A DNA stretch of 64,000 bases from Rathayibacter caricis DSM 15933 (GTDB lineage Bacteria > Actinomycetota > Actinomycetes > Actinomycetales > Microbacteriaceae). Under the pieces are notes generated by a model that ran no database searches, was not told the origin of the DNA, and saw only the letters and a list, made by a program, of their open reading frames with translations. Location: positions 682,001 to 746,000 of the forward strand of contig NZ_PZPL01000001.1 in assembly GCF_003044275.1 (NCBI RefSeq). Reading direction: 5' to 3'. The translations under genes and the position numbers were made by a program. This document shows, piece after piece, positions 42,325 to 51,072 of this stretch (positions are counted from its first letter, which is position 1; each line of letters starts with the position of its first letter).

Positions 42325-43872
42325 ATGGCATCCCCGCAGCAGCTCGTCTCGGTCGGCGGGCGGCGGCTGAAGCTGACCAACCTCGACAAGATCGTGTACC
42401 CGGAGGCGGGCTTCACCAAGGCCGACGTCCTCGCGTACTACGCGTCCGTCGCCGACGCCCTGCTGCCGCACCTCGCCCGCCGGCCCGTCACCCGCAAGCG
42501 CTGGGTCGACGGAGTGGGCACGGCCGAGCATCCGGGCGAGGTCTTCTTCGAGAAGAACCTGCCCTCCTCCGCCCCGTACTGGCTGAGCCGCACGCGCCTC
42601 GCGCACAGCTCGCGCGACGTCGAGTACCCGCTCGTCGACGACGTCGCGGGCCTCACCTGGCTCGCGCAGCAGGCAGCACTCGAGCTGCACGTGCCGCAGT
42701 GGCGGGTCGGATCCGGCGGCGAGCGCCGCCCGCCCGACCGCCTCGTGCTCGACCTCGACCCCGGCGAGGGCGCGGGGCTCGCGGAGTGCGCCGAGGTCGC
42801 GTTCCTCGCCCGCGACCTGCTCGAGGGGATGGGGCTCGAGCCCTACCCCGTGACCAGCGGCAGCAAGGGACTCCACCTCTACTGCCCGCTCGACGCCTCC
42901 GCCTCGAGCGACCAGATCTCGGCCGTCGCACACGAGCTCGCGAAGGCGCTCGAGGCCGACCACCGCGACCTCGTCGTCTCGGACATGAAGAAGACCCTGC
43001 GCGAGGGCAAGGTGCTCGTCGACTGGAGTCAGAACAACGCGGCGAAGACCACGATCGCGCCCTACTCCCTCCGGGGCCGCCTGCGGCCGTTCGCCGCGGC
43101 ACCGCGCACGTGGGAGGAGATCGGGGCGGAGGGACTGCGCCATCTCGCGCCGGAGGAGGTCGTCGAGCGCCTGCGCGAGAGCGGCGACCTGCTGCGGCCG
43201 GTGCTCGCCGCGCGCGAGGCGGGGCTCGAGCCGAGTCCGGAGCGGCTCGCCGGATTCGCGGCGACCGACGCCTCCGCCGACCGCCTCGCCGCCTACCGCA
43301 GCATGCGCGACGCCGCGAAGACGCCCGAGCCCGTCCCCGAACCGGGCACGGGAGCGACCTCGTCGGGCGACTCGTTCGTGATCCAGGAGCACCACGCACG
43401 GCGGCTGCACTACGACTTCCGGCTCGAGCACGACGGGGTGCTCGTGAGCTGGGCGGTGCCGAAGGGGCCGCCGCTCGAGGGCGATCCGAACCGGCTCGCC
43501 GTGCAGACGGAGGACCATCCGCTCGAGTACGCGACCTTCGAGGGCACGATCCCCGCGGGCGAGTACGGCGGCGGAGAGGTGCGGATCTGGGACGAGGGCA
43601 CCTTCGCGCTCGAGAAGTGGCGCGAGGGCGAGGAGGTCATCGCGGTGCTGACGGGGCGGCCCGACGGCGGGCTCGGCGGCGAGCCGCGGCGGTACGCGCT
43701 GCTGCACACGGGAGCGAAGGGCGGTCGCGGAGACGAGAAGAACTGGCTGCTGCACCTGATGGCGCCGGGGCGCACGGGGGGCACGGGACTCACGGGCGGC
43801 CGGCGGCGGGGAAGGCGCGGGCCGCGGTGGGCCCGAAGACGCCGAGAACTGCGCCCGACGAGTCTCCCGTGA
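42325..43872 (+). CDS. ligD: DNA ligase D polymerase and 3'-phosphoesterase portion (split ligD, 5' part)
   Basis: 515 residues carrying the NHEJ polymerase domain (about 1-290; metal site LDLDPGEG near 143, TSGSKGLHLY) and the phosphoesterase domain (about 350-500; IQEHHARRLHYDFRLEHDG, GEYGGGEV). The last 30 residues (RRRGRRGPRWARRRRELRP) are Arg-rich and read like an out-of-frame tail. A minus-one shift at G-GGG-GGC (43776-43782) would join it in frame to the ligase domain gene, giving about 838 residues, the usual LigD length. Either a split gene, a programmed frameshift or a one-base error. Confidence 0.85.
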   Translation: MASPQQLVSVGGRRLKLTNLDKIVYPEAGFTKADVLAYYASVADALLPHLARRPVTRKRWVDGVGTAEHPGEVFFEKNLPSSAPYWLSRTRLAHSSRDVEYPLVDDVAGLTWLAQQAALELHVPQWRVGSGGERRPPDRLVLDLDPGEGAGLAECAEVAFLARDLLEGMGLEPYPVTSGSKGLHLYCPLDASASSDQISAVAHELAKALEADHRDLVVSDMKKTLREGKVLVDWSQNNAAKTTIAPYSLRGRLRPFAAAPRTWEEIGAEGLRHLAPEEVVERLRESGDLLRPVLAAREAGLEPSPERLAGFAATDASADRLAAYRSMRDAAKTPEPVPEPGTGATSSGDSFVIQEHHARRLHYDFRLEHDGVLVSWAVPKGPPLEGDPNRLAVQTEDHPLEYATFEGTIPAGEYGGGEVRIWDEGTFALEKWREGEEVIAVLTGRPDGGLGGEPRRYALLHTGAKGGRGDEKNWLLHLMAPGRTGGTGLTGGRRRGRRGPRWARRRRELRPTSLP

Positions 43873-44840
43873 ACGACGAGGCATCGGAGCCGCGCCGCGA
43901 GTACCGCCCCATGCTCGCGACCAAGGGCCGCCCGCTCGACATCGGCGACGACTCCGCGATCGAGATGAAGTGGGACGGCTACCGCGCGATCGTCCGCGTG
44001 CAGAACGGAACCGTGACCCTGACCAGCCGGAACGGCAACGACCTCACCCCCGCCTTCCCGGACCTGCACGCCCCGCTCGCGGAGGCCGCCGACGACGCCG
44101 TCCTCGACGGCGAGATCGTCGCCCTCGACGCCCGCGGACGCCCCGACTTCGGCGCACTGCAGACCCGCGGCGGCCTGACGAAGGCGCGCGAGATCGAGGT
44201 CGCCGCCCGCTCCACCCCCGTGCACCTGATGGTGTTCGACCTGCTCGAGCGCGCCGGCGAGGACCTCACCGGCTCCCCTTACTCCGCTCGCCGCGAGGCC
44301 CTGGTCGAGCTCGTCACCGAGAACGAGCGCGTGCACGTGCCCGACGTCTTCGACGGCGACCTCGAGGAGGCGATGGCGACGAGCCTCACCCTCGGCCTCG
44401 AGGGCGTCGTCGCGAAGCGCCGCGACTCCCGCTACCGGGTCGGCGCGCGCTCGGGCGACTGGATCAAGCTGACCCACCACCGCGTGCAGGAGGTCGTGAT
44501 CGTCGGCTGGCGCCCGGGTGAGGGCGGTCTGCAGGGTTCGGTCGGCTCGCTCCTCACCGCGATCCCCGCCGAGGACGGCCGCCTCGCCTACTCCGGCCGC
44601 GTCGGCACCGGCTTCAGCGACCGCGAGCGCCGCGGCCTCGTCGCCCGCCTCGGCGAGCACGAGACGGAGGAGCCCGCCGTGTCGGTGCCGCCGGTCGACG
44701 CCCGCGGCGTGCACTGGCTCGAGCCGGTGCTGGTCGGCGAGGTCCGCTACCGCGAGCGCACCTCCTCCGGCACCCTGCGCCAGCCCGTCTGGCGCGGCTG
44801 GCGCGCCGACAAGTCCGCGAGCGAGGTCCGCGCGGAGTGA
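43869..44840 (+). CDS. ligD: DNA ligase D ligase portion (split ligD, 3' part)
   Basis: 323 residues of ATP-dependent DNA ligase. The adenylation motif is MKWDGYRAI with Lys34; further motifs are LTSRNGND, LDGEIVALD, EGVVAKRRDS and DWIKLTHH. The OB domain ends near residue 320. GTG 43869 overlaps the previous stop as GTGA, so re-initiation is possible, but the ribosome site is weak. Upstream sequence in this frame continues without a stop to the slippery run. No Ku gene is in the window. Confidence 0.85.
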   Translation: MNDEASEPRREYRPMLATKGRPLDIGDDSAIEMKWDGYRAIVRVQNGTVTLTSRNGNDLTPAFPDLHAPLAEAADDAVLDGEIVALDARGRPDFGALQTRGGLTKAREIEVAARSTPVHLMVFDLLERAGEDLTGSPYSARREALVELVTENERVHVPDVFDGDLEEAMATSLTLGLEGVVAKRRDSRYRVGARSGDWIKLTHHRVQEVVIVGWRPGEGGLQGSVGSLLTAIPAEDGRLAYSGRVGTGFSDRERRGLVARLGEHETEEPAVSVPPVDARGVHWLEPVLVGEVRYRERTSSGTLRQPVWRGWRADKSASEVRAE

Positions 44841-44866
44841 CGCGCCTTGCTCGAGCGTCCCCCTCC

Positions 44867-44928
44867 GCCGAGTCGCCCGGAACGGTCCCCGACACGCCGC
44901 GTCCGACGACCGTTCCGGGCAACTCGGC
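44867..44928 (+). terminator. Long inverted repeat, probable terminator of ligD
   Basis: The arms at 44867-44887 and 44908-44928 pair over 21 positions with one mismatch; the core is GCCCGGAACGGTC / GACCGTTCCGGGC. It lies 27 bp after the ligase stop. Confidence 0.7.
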
Positions 44929-44997
44929 GCCGGTCCGCGCTGACGCACGGCGGTCGACGCGCGGGACGGGTCGTCTAGCCTGCGGGCGGAGGTGCGC

Positions 44998-46077
44998 ATG
45001 AGGAACAGCAACCGGATCGGTGCGGTCGCGGCCGGGGTGCTCTGGATCGCGAGCGGAGCCGTGAACGGCGGAATGACCTGGAACGGGTATCTCAGCGGCT
45101 CGATCGGGGCGGTGCTCCCCGCCACGATCCCGACGACCGTGTGGGCGCAACCGCTCCCCTGGCCTCTCGTCGCCGCGGCGATCGGAGCCGGCGCCGTGGC
45201 CCTCGCGCACCTCGCGACCACACGTGCAGTGGATCGCGCCGGCACCACGGTCGTGGGCGGGTGGTTCGCCGCGATCGTCGCGGGAGCCGTCGTCGGCCTG
45301 GCCGCGGATCTCGTGACGATCCTGGTCTCGCTCCCCGCCCCGCGGCTGCAGTGGTTGCTGAACGGGCTCGGCACGCAGGCGGGCCTGGGCGCGTACTGGG
45401 GGCTCGTGCTCGGTTGGCTGCCCGCGGTGCTCGCGAAACGCCTCGGGTCGGCTCCCGCGGAGACGCCGACGAGGAGGTTTCTCGTGCCCACCCTCGCCGT
45501 CCTCGCTCTCGTCGCGGTCGTCGCGGTCGGAGTCGGAGGGCATCGCGGTGCGATGATCGCAGCAGTGCAGGCGGAGGCGATCGCCGGCGGCTTCGACGAG
45601 GCGGACGGAGCCCTCCCCGACCCCTACGCCGAGGGCACGCCGCCACCCATGGCCGCGCCCGGCGAGCCTCCTGCCGATCCGACGCTCTGCACGAGCGACG
45701 TCTCGACGCTCCTGCTCGGCGGACAGGACGCCGCCGCCGGAAGCCGCAGCCTCTCGATCACTCTGCTCAACTTCTCCGACACCCCCTGCACGATCGAGGG
45801 CTACCTCGACCTCGCGTTCGCCGATCAGAACGGGTCCGAGCTGCCGGTCGTCTTCGAACCCGGCAGCACGACGATGACCACGGATCCGGGCGTCCAGCGG
45901 ATCGAGATCCCCCCGCAGGGATCCGCGGTCGCGTTCCTCGGCTGGAAAGCGAACTCGACCGCGGGCGCGCTGGTGGGCAGCACCCTCTTCGCCGCGCCCT
46001 ACCCGTCGGCCGAGCGGGGATCCTGGCCGGTGCGGACGGACGTGGTCGACGGGTCCACGGTGTCGGTCACCGCGTAG
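44998..46077 (+). CDS. Membrane protein with DUF4232 domain
   Basis: A 359-residue protein. The first half has four transmembrane helices; a fifth (about 160-180) precedes an outside domain (220-355) with CTSDVSTLLLGGQDAAAGSR and NFSDTPCTIEGYLDL, the pattern of DUF4232, a secreted actinobacterial domain of unknown function. Two cysteines (LCTS, PCTI) may form its disulfide. ATG 44998 is preferred to GTG 44992 because GGAGG lies five bases before it. Confidence 0.8.
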   Translation: MRNSNRIGAVAAGVLWIASGAVNGGMTWNGYLSGSIGAVLPATIPTTVWAQPLPWPLVAAAIGAGAVALAHLATTRAVDRAGTTVVGGWFAAIVAGAVVGLAADLVTILVSLPAPRLQWLLNGLGTQAGLGAYWGLVLGWLPAVLAKRLGSAPAETPTRRFLVPTLAVLALVAVVAVGVGGHRGAMIAAVQAEAIAGGFDEADGALPDPYAEGTPPPMAAPGEPPADPTLCTSDVSTLLLGGQDAAAGSRSLSITLLNFSDTPCTIEGYLDLAFADQNGSELPVVFEPGSTTMTTDPGVQRIEIPPQGSAVAFLGWKANSTAGALVGSTLFAAPYPSAERGSWPVRTDVVDGSTVSVTA

Positions 46078-46147
46078 CGGCTGCTCGATCCGAACGAAGA
46101 GCTGCAGGACTGAGGCGCGACGTCCGGCGCAGCGCAGCGATCGCGAG

Positions 46148-47641
46148 TCACTCCTCGCGCGCGTGCTCGGGCAGCGTGCCCAGCCGGTGGCGCCCGCGCA
46201 GCAGGTACCAGCCCAGCCCGACCACGACGACCACCGCGACCGCGATCAGCGCGATGTACTGCAGCGCCCCCGCGTCGCCGTAGACCTCGACGCGCGGCCA
46301 CGCCAGGTTGACCGTCATCGCCGCGCCCCACAGCACGGCGACGACGTTCACCGGCAGCCCCAGCCGCCCGAGCGAGAACGAACCCGTGACGCGCGGCCAC
46401 TCTCCGCGGAGGCGCCGCACGAGCAGCGGCACCGTGACCAGCAGGTAGGCCAGGTAGATCAGCACCACCGCCACGCTCGTGACCGCCGTGAAGATCTCGG
46501 GCGTGCCGATGTTCACCGCGAGGATCAGCACCGCGAGCACGCCGATCACGATCGCGGGGGCGATCGGGGTCCTCCGTCGCGGATCGATGCGGGCGAGCAC
46601 CGCACTGCCCGGCAGGGCGTTGTCGCGCGCCATCGCGAAGACCAGTCGGATGCCCGCCGTGTGCACCGCGAGCGCGCAGACCGTGATCGCGACCACGATG
46701 CAGAGCAGGAACACCGTGCCGAGCGGCCCGCCGAGGGCCTGCAGCACGATCAGCTGCAGTCCGCCCGAGGCCTCGCCGAGCGCCGGGTCGGCGAGATCGG
46801 GCGCCGCGAGGATCCCGAGCAGCAGGATCAGCCCGCCCAGCACGAACGACGCGATCACGGCGCGGAGGATCGCGGCCGGGCCGGTCCTGCGCGGATCGAC
46901 GGTCTCCTCCGCGAGGGAGCCGGCGGTGTCGAAGCCGTACATCACGTAGGCGGAGGCGATTGCCGCGATCAGGAACGCGCCCGCGTAGCCGCCCGCGTCT
47001 CCGTAGCCCGCTGTGTCGATCAGCACCGTCGGCGGATTCACGATGCTCGCCGCGAGGACGATCACCAGCAGCACGGCCGCGATCAGCTCGACCAGCACGC
47101 CGGTGCTGTTGATCCGGGCCATCAGCGTCACGCCGACCGCGTTCACGACGGTCGTGAACAGGATGAGGATCGCGCCCCAGATCACCGCGCTGACTCCGAA
47201 GCTCGTGCCCGTGCCGTCGCCGACGAGCTGGAAGCCGCTCCAGATGCGCGGCAGCGTGGCCTGGTACGCGAGCACCACGGCCGCGAGCGTGACGACCGAG
47301 GCCGTGGCCATCATCCAGCCCGCGAGCCAGCCGACCGTCGGACCCGCGATCCGCTTGCTCCAGTTGTAGACGGAGCCGGCGACCGGGTAGCGGCCGGCCA
47401 GCTCGGCGAAGCAGAGCGCCACGGTCAGCTGCCCCGCGAACACGATCGGCCACGACCACCAGTACGCGGGGCCGCCGAGTCCGAAACCGAAGTAGAAGAG
47501 CTGGAACGTGCCGGTCAGGATCGAGATGTAGCTGACTCCGGCCGCGAAGCTGCCGAAACGCCCGATGCCGCGCCGCAGCGACGGCCGGTAGCCGAACTCG
47601 GCCATGCCGTCGTCGGTCGGGCGCTGGCCGGTCGCGGTCAT
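46148..47641 (-). CDS. APC family amino acid permease
   Basis: A 497-residue transporter with about twelve helices. The APC-family first helix shows FAAGVSYISILTGTFQLF and later GSVYNWSKRIAGPTVGWLAG, close to the amino-acid/GABA permease subgroup. A proton- or sodium-coupled uptake of amino acids or amines is likely; the substrate is not determinable. GAGGAGA lies upstream of ATG 47641. Confidence 0.9.
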   Translation of the reverse strand: MTATGQRPTDDGMAEFGYRPSLRRGIGRFGSFAAGVSYISILTGTFQLFYFGFGLGGPAYWWSWPIVFAGQLTVALCFAELAGRYPVAGSVYNWSKRIAGPTVGWLAGWMMATASVVTLAAVVLAYQATLPRIWSGFQLVGDGTGTSFGVSAVIWGAILILFTTVVNAVGVTLMARINSTGVLVELIAAVLLVIVLAASIVNPPTVLIDTAGYGDAGGYAGAFLIAAIASAYVMYGFDTAGSLAEETVDPRRTGPAAILRAVIASFVLGGLILLLGILAAPDLADPALGEASGGLQLIVLQALGGPLGTVFLLCIVVAITVCALAVHTAGIRLVFAMARDNALPGSAVLARIDPRRRTPIAPAIVIGVLAVLILAVNIGTPEIFTAVTSVAVVLIYLAYLLVTVPLLVRRLRGEWPRVTGSFSLGRLGLPVNVVAVLWGAAMTVNLAWPRVEVYGDAGALQYIALIAVAVVVVVGLGWYLLRGRHRLGTLPEHAREE

Positions 47642-47732
47642 GGCGGTCTCCTCTTGCGGGGGCGCCGAGCGGCGGCACCTGAGTCTGGCGCGTCGGCGGT
47701 CGCCGCGGCGTCCCCCGTTCAGGCCGATCCCG

Positions 47733-47785
47733 GTTGGTCACTTTCTGCGGCTCCGACGCACTCGGACCAGCGGAAAGTGACCAAC
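47733..47785. repeat. Inverted repeat near the APC permease promoter
   Basis: GTTGGTCACTTTCTGC (47733-47748) and GCGGAAAGTGACCAAC (47770-47785) pair over 16 positions with one mismatch. It lies 92 bp upstream of the permease start, within the 461-bp gene-free gap 47642-48102. Confidence 0.65.
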
Positions 47786-47819
47786 GGCGGGCGGGTGGGC
47801 GTCACACCCCGCCCCTTCT

Positions 47820-47915
47820 GCTGATCGAGTAGCCCGCAGGGCGTACGTCTGCTGATCGAGTAGCCCGCAGGGCGTATCTTCTGCTGATCGAGTAGCCCGC
47901 AGGGCGTATCGAGAT
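47820..47915. repeat. REP-like half units, three in tandem
   Basis: Three 5' half units of the REP-like element (CTGCTGATCGAGTAGCCCGC followed by AGGGCGTA) stand head to tail at a 31-33-bp period; only the third continues into TATCGAGATCC. No matching 3' halves are present, unlike the full copies at 5641 and 23889. Confidence 0.8.
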
Positions 47916-48084
47916 CCTTCCGACGGCGGCAGAGGGCATATCGAGCCGCCCCCGCGCTGCCCCGCGCCGTTGGCGCTCAAGCAGCCGGGCAAGCGCGACG
48001 AGCTCCGCCGGGCCTTCGAGCGGGCTCGCGATCTCGGCTCCTGAGCGCACATCCCGTGCCGCTCCCTGAGAGCCGCTCTCACAC

Positions 48085-48103
48085 TTAGGGTAGCCTACCC
48101 TCA
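48085..48103 (+). promoter_or_regulatory. IdeR/DtxR-type iron box
   Basis: TTAGGGTAGCCTACCCTCA matches the 19-bp IdeR/DmdR consensus TTAGGTTAGGCTAACCTAA with a near-perfect dyad. Its last base is the A of the start codon of the binding-protein gene. TAGGGT (48086-48092 region) could be the -10, giving a leaderless transcript repressed by iron-bound IdeR. Confidence 0.85.
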
Positions 48104-49134
48104 TGCACCCCTCACCGAGACTCCGTTCCGCCCTGCCCCTCGCCGGCCTCGCCGTCGCCGCGCTCGCCCTCTCGGCGTGCTCCTCCGGCGCCTCCGAAGC
48201 CGCCCCGGCGACCGCCGAGACGATCGTCGTCGAGAACGCGAAGCCCACCCTCGTCCTCGTCGACGAGGACGGTGAGCAGTCGTACCAGGAGGACCGCGAG
48301 ACCGCCCGCACGTCGGTCGAGGTGCCCGTGTCCCCCGAGGCCGTCGTCACCTTCGACATCGCCACGCTCGATACGCTCCACGCGATCGGCGCCGGAGACG
48401 CGGTCGTCGCGATCCCCGACGTCACCCTCCCCGACTACCTCTCGGAGTACGCCGACCTGCCCAAGGTGGGCACGCTCTTCGAGCCCGACTTCGAGGCGGT
48501 CGCCGAGCTCGAGCCCGACCTCATCGTCACGGCGGCCCGCAGCACCGGCCAGTACGACGAGCTGTCCGAGATCGCCACCACGATCGACCTGACCGGCAGC
48601 TACGCCGGCACCTTCGACCCCGCGGCCGCCCTCGAGCGCGCCGCTCAGCTCGGCGAGATCTTCGAGCGCGAGGACGAGGTCGCCGAGCAGGCCGCCGCGA
48701 CCGAGGAGCTCGTCGACTCCATCACGGCAGACGCCTCGGGCACCGCCCTCGTCCTCTCGGTCTCGGGCGGCGAGTACGGCGCCTTCGGCGAGGGCTCGCG
48801 CTTCGGCTACTTCTTCGACGGCCTCGGCTTCACCCCCGCGGTCGCCGCGGCCGAGCTGCCCGGCGCTGAGGGATCGCCGCACGGCGACACCGTGACCAAC
48901 GAGTTCATCCTCAGCGCCGCTCCGGAGTGGATCTTCGCGTTCGACCGCGGTGCCGCGACCGGTGAGGGCAGCACCGCCGAGCAGACGCTCGACAACGCGC
49001 TCGTCGCCCAGACGCCCGCCGCGCAGGACGACCACGTCGTGCTGCTGCCCGCGAGCGAGCTCTACATCGTCATCAACGGCCTGACCGCCGTGCAGAACGT
49101 GCTCGAGACCGTGCACGACGCGATGCAGAGCTGA
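48103..49134 (+). CDS. Iron-siderophore ABC transporter substrate-binding lipoprotein
   Basis: A 343-residue lipoprotein with lipobox LSAC (Cys26) and a helical-backbone type 3 binding fold (VVTFDIATLDTLHAIG, LPKVGTLFEPDFEAVAELEPDLIV), most like FatB/YclQ proteins for catecholate or mixed siderophores. It captures ferric siderophore for the two permeases and ATPase that follow. There is no ribosome site before ATG 48103 and the iron box abuts it, so leaderless translation is likely. Confidence 0.92.
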   Translation: MHPSPRLRSALPLAGLAVAALALSACSSGASEAAPATAETIVVENAKPTLVLVDEDGEQSYQEDRETARTSVEVPVSPEAVVTFDIATLDTLHAIGAGDAVVAIPDVTLPDYLSEYADLPKVGTLFEPDFEAVAELEPDLIVTAARSTGQYDELSEIATTIDLTGSYAGTFDPAAALERAAQLGEIFEREDEVAEQAAATEELVDSITADASGTALVLSVSGGEYGAFGEGSRFGYFFDGLGFTPAVAAAELPGAEGSPHGDTVTNEFILSAAPEWIFAFDRGAATGEGSTAEQTLDNALVAQTPAAQDDHVVLLPASELYIVINGLTAVQNVLETVHDAMQS

Positions 49135-49152
49135 CCGGAGCCGCTCCCGAGC

Positions 49153-50118
49153 GTGACCCGCCCCTCCCCCCGCGCGCTGATCGTCGCGGGGACGGTCCTC
49201 GTGGCCGTCCTCGCGACGATCTCGCTGTTCCTCGGCGTCGCCGAGCTCGACGCGTTCGTGCTCGTCGAGAGCCGCCTCCCCCGCACCCTCGCGCTCGTGC
49301 TCGCCGGCTCGGCCTTCGCCGTCACCGGCCTGATCATGCAGCTGCTCACCCGCAACCGCCTCGTCGAGCCGGGCACGACCGGGGCGACGGACGCCGCGAC
49401 CCTCGCCCTGCTCGCGGTCCTCCTCCTCGCCCCCGAGCTGCCCGTCGGGGCGAAGGCCGCGCTGGCCGCACTCGGCGCCCTCGCCGGTGTCCTCGGCTTC
49501 CTCGCGTTGGCGCGCCGCATCCCGTCGCGCTCGAGCGTGCTCGTGCCGGTCGTCGGCATCCTCTACGGCGGAGTGATCGGCGCCGTCGCCGCGTTCATCG
49601 CCTACCGCACCGACACGCTGCAGGAGCTGCTCAACTGGGGCATCGGCGACTTCTCGGGCATCCTCCGCGGCCGCTACGAGATGCTCTGGGTCGCCGCGGC
49701 CGCCGCGGCGGTCGCCTGGATCGCGGCGGACCGCTTCACCGTCGCCGCCCTCGGCGAGGACACCGCCCGCGGTCTCGGCCTCGACACCCGCGCGGTCATG
49801 CTCACCGGAGTCGTCATCATCGCCGCGGTCACCGGAGTGATGATCGTGGTCACGGGAGCCCTCCCGTTCCTCGGCCTCATCGTCCCCAACCTCGTCAGCC
49901 GGATGGTCGGCGACAGCATGCGCCGCTCCGTCCCGCTCGTCGCTCTGCTCGGGGCCGCGCTGGTCCTGGTCTGCGACCTCATCGGCCGCACCGTCCGCTT
50001 CCCCTTCGAGCTGCCGATCTCGCTCGTGATGGGCGTGGTCGGCGGAGTCGTGTTCCTCCGCCTGCTCATCGGCCCGGCCGACACCGCGCGCCGCCGCAGA
50101 CGGAGCGTCGCCCCGTGA
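49153..50118 (+). CDS. FecCD-type siderophore permease 1
   Basis: A 321-residue integral membrane permease of the BtuC/FecCD family, with eight to ten helices and the conserved RLPRTLALVLAGSAFAVTG near residue 36 and PFLGLIVPNLVSRMVG near 238. It forms the channel with the next gene product. GTG 49153 lies 18 bp after the binding-protein stop. It ends in a 4-bp GTGA overlap with permease 2. Confidence 0.93.
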   Translation: MTRPSPRALIVAGTVLVAVLATISLFLGVAELDAFVLVESRLPRTLALVLAGSAFAVTGLIMQLLTRNRLVEPGTTGATDAATLALLAVLLLAPELPVGAKAALAALGALAGVLGFLALARRIPSRSSVLVPVVGILYGGVIGAVAAFIAYRTDTLQELLNWGIGDFSGILRGRYEMLWVAAAAAAVAWIAADRFTVAALGEDTARGLGLDTRAVMLTGVVIIAAVTGVMIVVTGALPFLGLIVPNLVSRMVGDSMRRSVPLVALLGAALVLVCDLIGRTVRFPFELPISLVMGVVGGVVFLRLLIGPADTARRRRRSVAP

Positions 50119-51071
50119 CCGCGCTGCGCTCTCCCTCCGTCCGCCTCGCCCTGCTGACGGGCGCCGCCGCCCTCGCGGTCGCGCTCTACCTGCTCACCGA
50201 CCTGCCCGGGAAGTGGGAGTACGCGCTGGGCCTCCGCGGCCGCACCGTGCTCGGCATGGTCATCGCGGCGGCGGCGATCGGAGTCGCGACCGTCCTGTTC
50301 CAGACCGTCACGGCCAACCGCATCCTGACCCCCGGCATCATGGGCTTCGACGCCGTCTTCCTGATGATCCAGGTCGTGAGCGCGTTCGTGATCGGCCCCA
50401 CGATCCTCGTCGCCGCTCCGCCTCTCGCCTCGTGGCTGGTGGAGCTCCTGCTGATGGCCGGCGTCGTCGTCGCCCTCTACTCCTGGCTGTTCGTGCGCCG
50501 CAGGCTCGACCTGCACGTGATCGTGCTCGCAGGCCTGGTGCTCGGGGTGCTGCTGCGGTCGGTCACGTCGTTCCTCCAGCGGCTCCTCGATCCGGACACC
50601 TTCGCGATCGTGCAGGACCTGACCTTCGCGAGCTTCACCTCGGTCGACCGCGAGCTGCTCCTGCCGACCGGCCTCGTGGTCGTCGCCGCGATCGCGTCGC
50701 TGTGGCCGATCCGCCGCTCCCTCGACGTGCTCGCCCTCGGCGAGGCGACCGCGGTGTCGCTCGGAGTCGAGCACCGCCGGGTCGTGCTGCACACGATCGT
50801 CGCGATCGCCCTCATGGTCGCCGCGTCGACCGCGCTCGTCGGTCCGGTCACCTTCTTCGGGCTGATCGTCGCGAACGTCGCCTACGGAGCGGTCGGCCAC
50901 CGGCACGCGCGCAGCATCCCCGCTGCGGTGGCGATCGGAGTCGTCGCGCTGGTCGGCGGGCAGCTCGTCCTCGACCGGGTGCTCGGTTTCGGCACCGAGC
51001 TGCCCGTCGTCATCGAGTTCGTCGGCGGCGTCCTCTTCATCCTGCTCGTGCTCACCGGAAGGGCTCGCTGA
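50115..51071 (+). CDS. FecCD-type siderophore permease 2
   Basis: A 318-residue partner permease of the same family, with VTANRILTPGIMGFDAVFL and VTFFGLIVANVAYGAVG as the conserved blocks. The heterodimeric arrangement (two different permeases) is that of FatCD/YclNO. It overlaps the previous gene by 4 bp and is followed by the ATPase gene after one base. Confidence 0.93.
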   Translation: MTALRSPSVRLALLTGAAALAVALYLLTDLPGKWEYALGLRGRTVLGMVIAAAAIGVATVLFQTVTANRILTPGIMGFDAVFLMIQVVSAFVIGPTILVAAPPLASWLVELLLMAGVVVALYSWLFVRRRLDLHVIVLAGLVLGVLLRSVTSFLQRLLDPDTFAIVQDLTFASFTSVDRELLLPTGLVVVAAIASLWPIRRSLDVLALGEATAVSLGVEHRRVVLHTIVAIALMVAASTALVGPVTFFGLIVANVAYGAVGHRHARSIPAAVAIGVVALVGGQLVLDRVLGFGTELPVVIEFVGGVLFILLVLTGRAR

Positions 51072-51072
51072 C

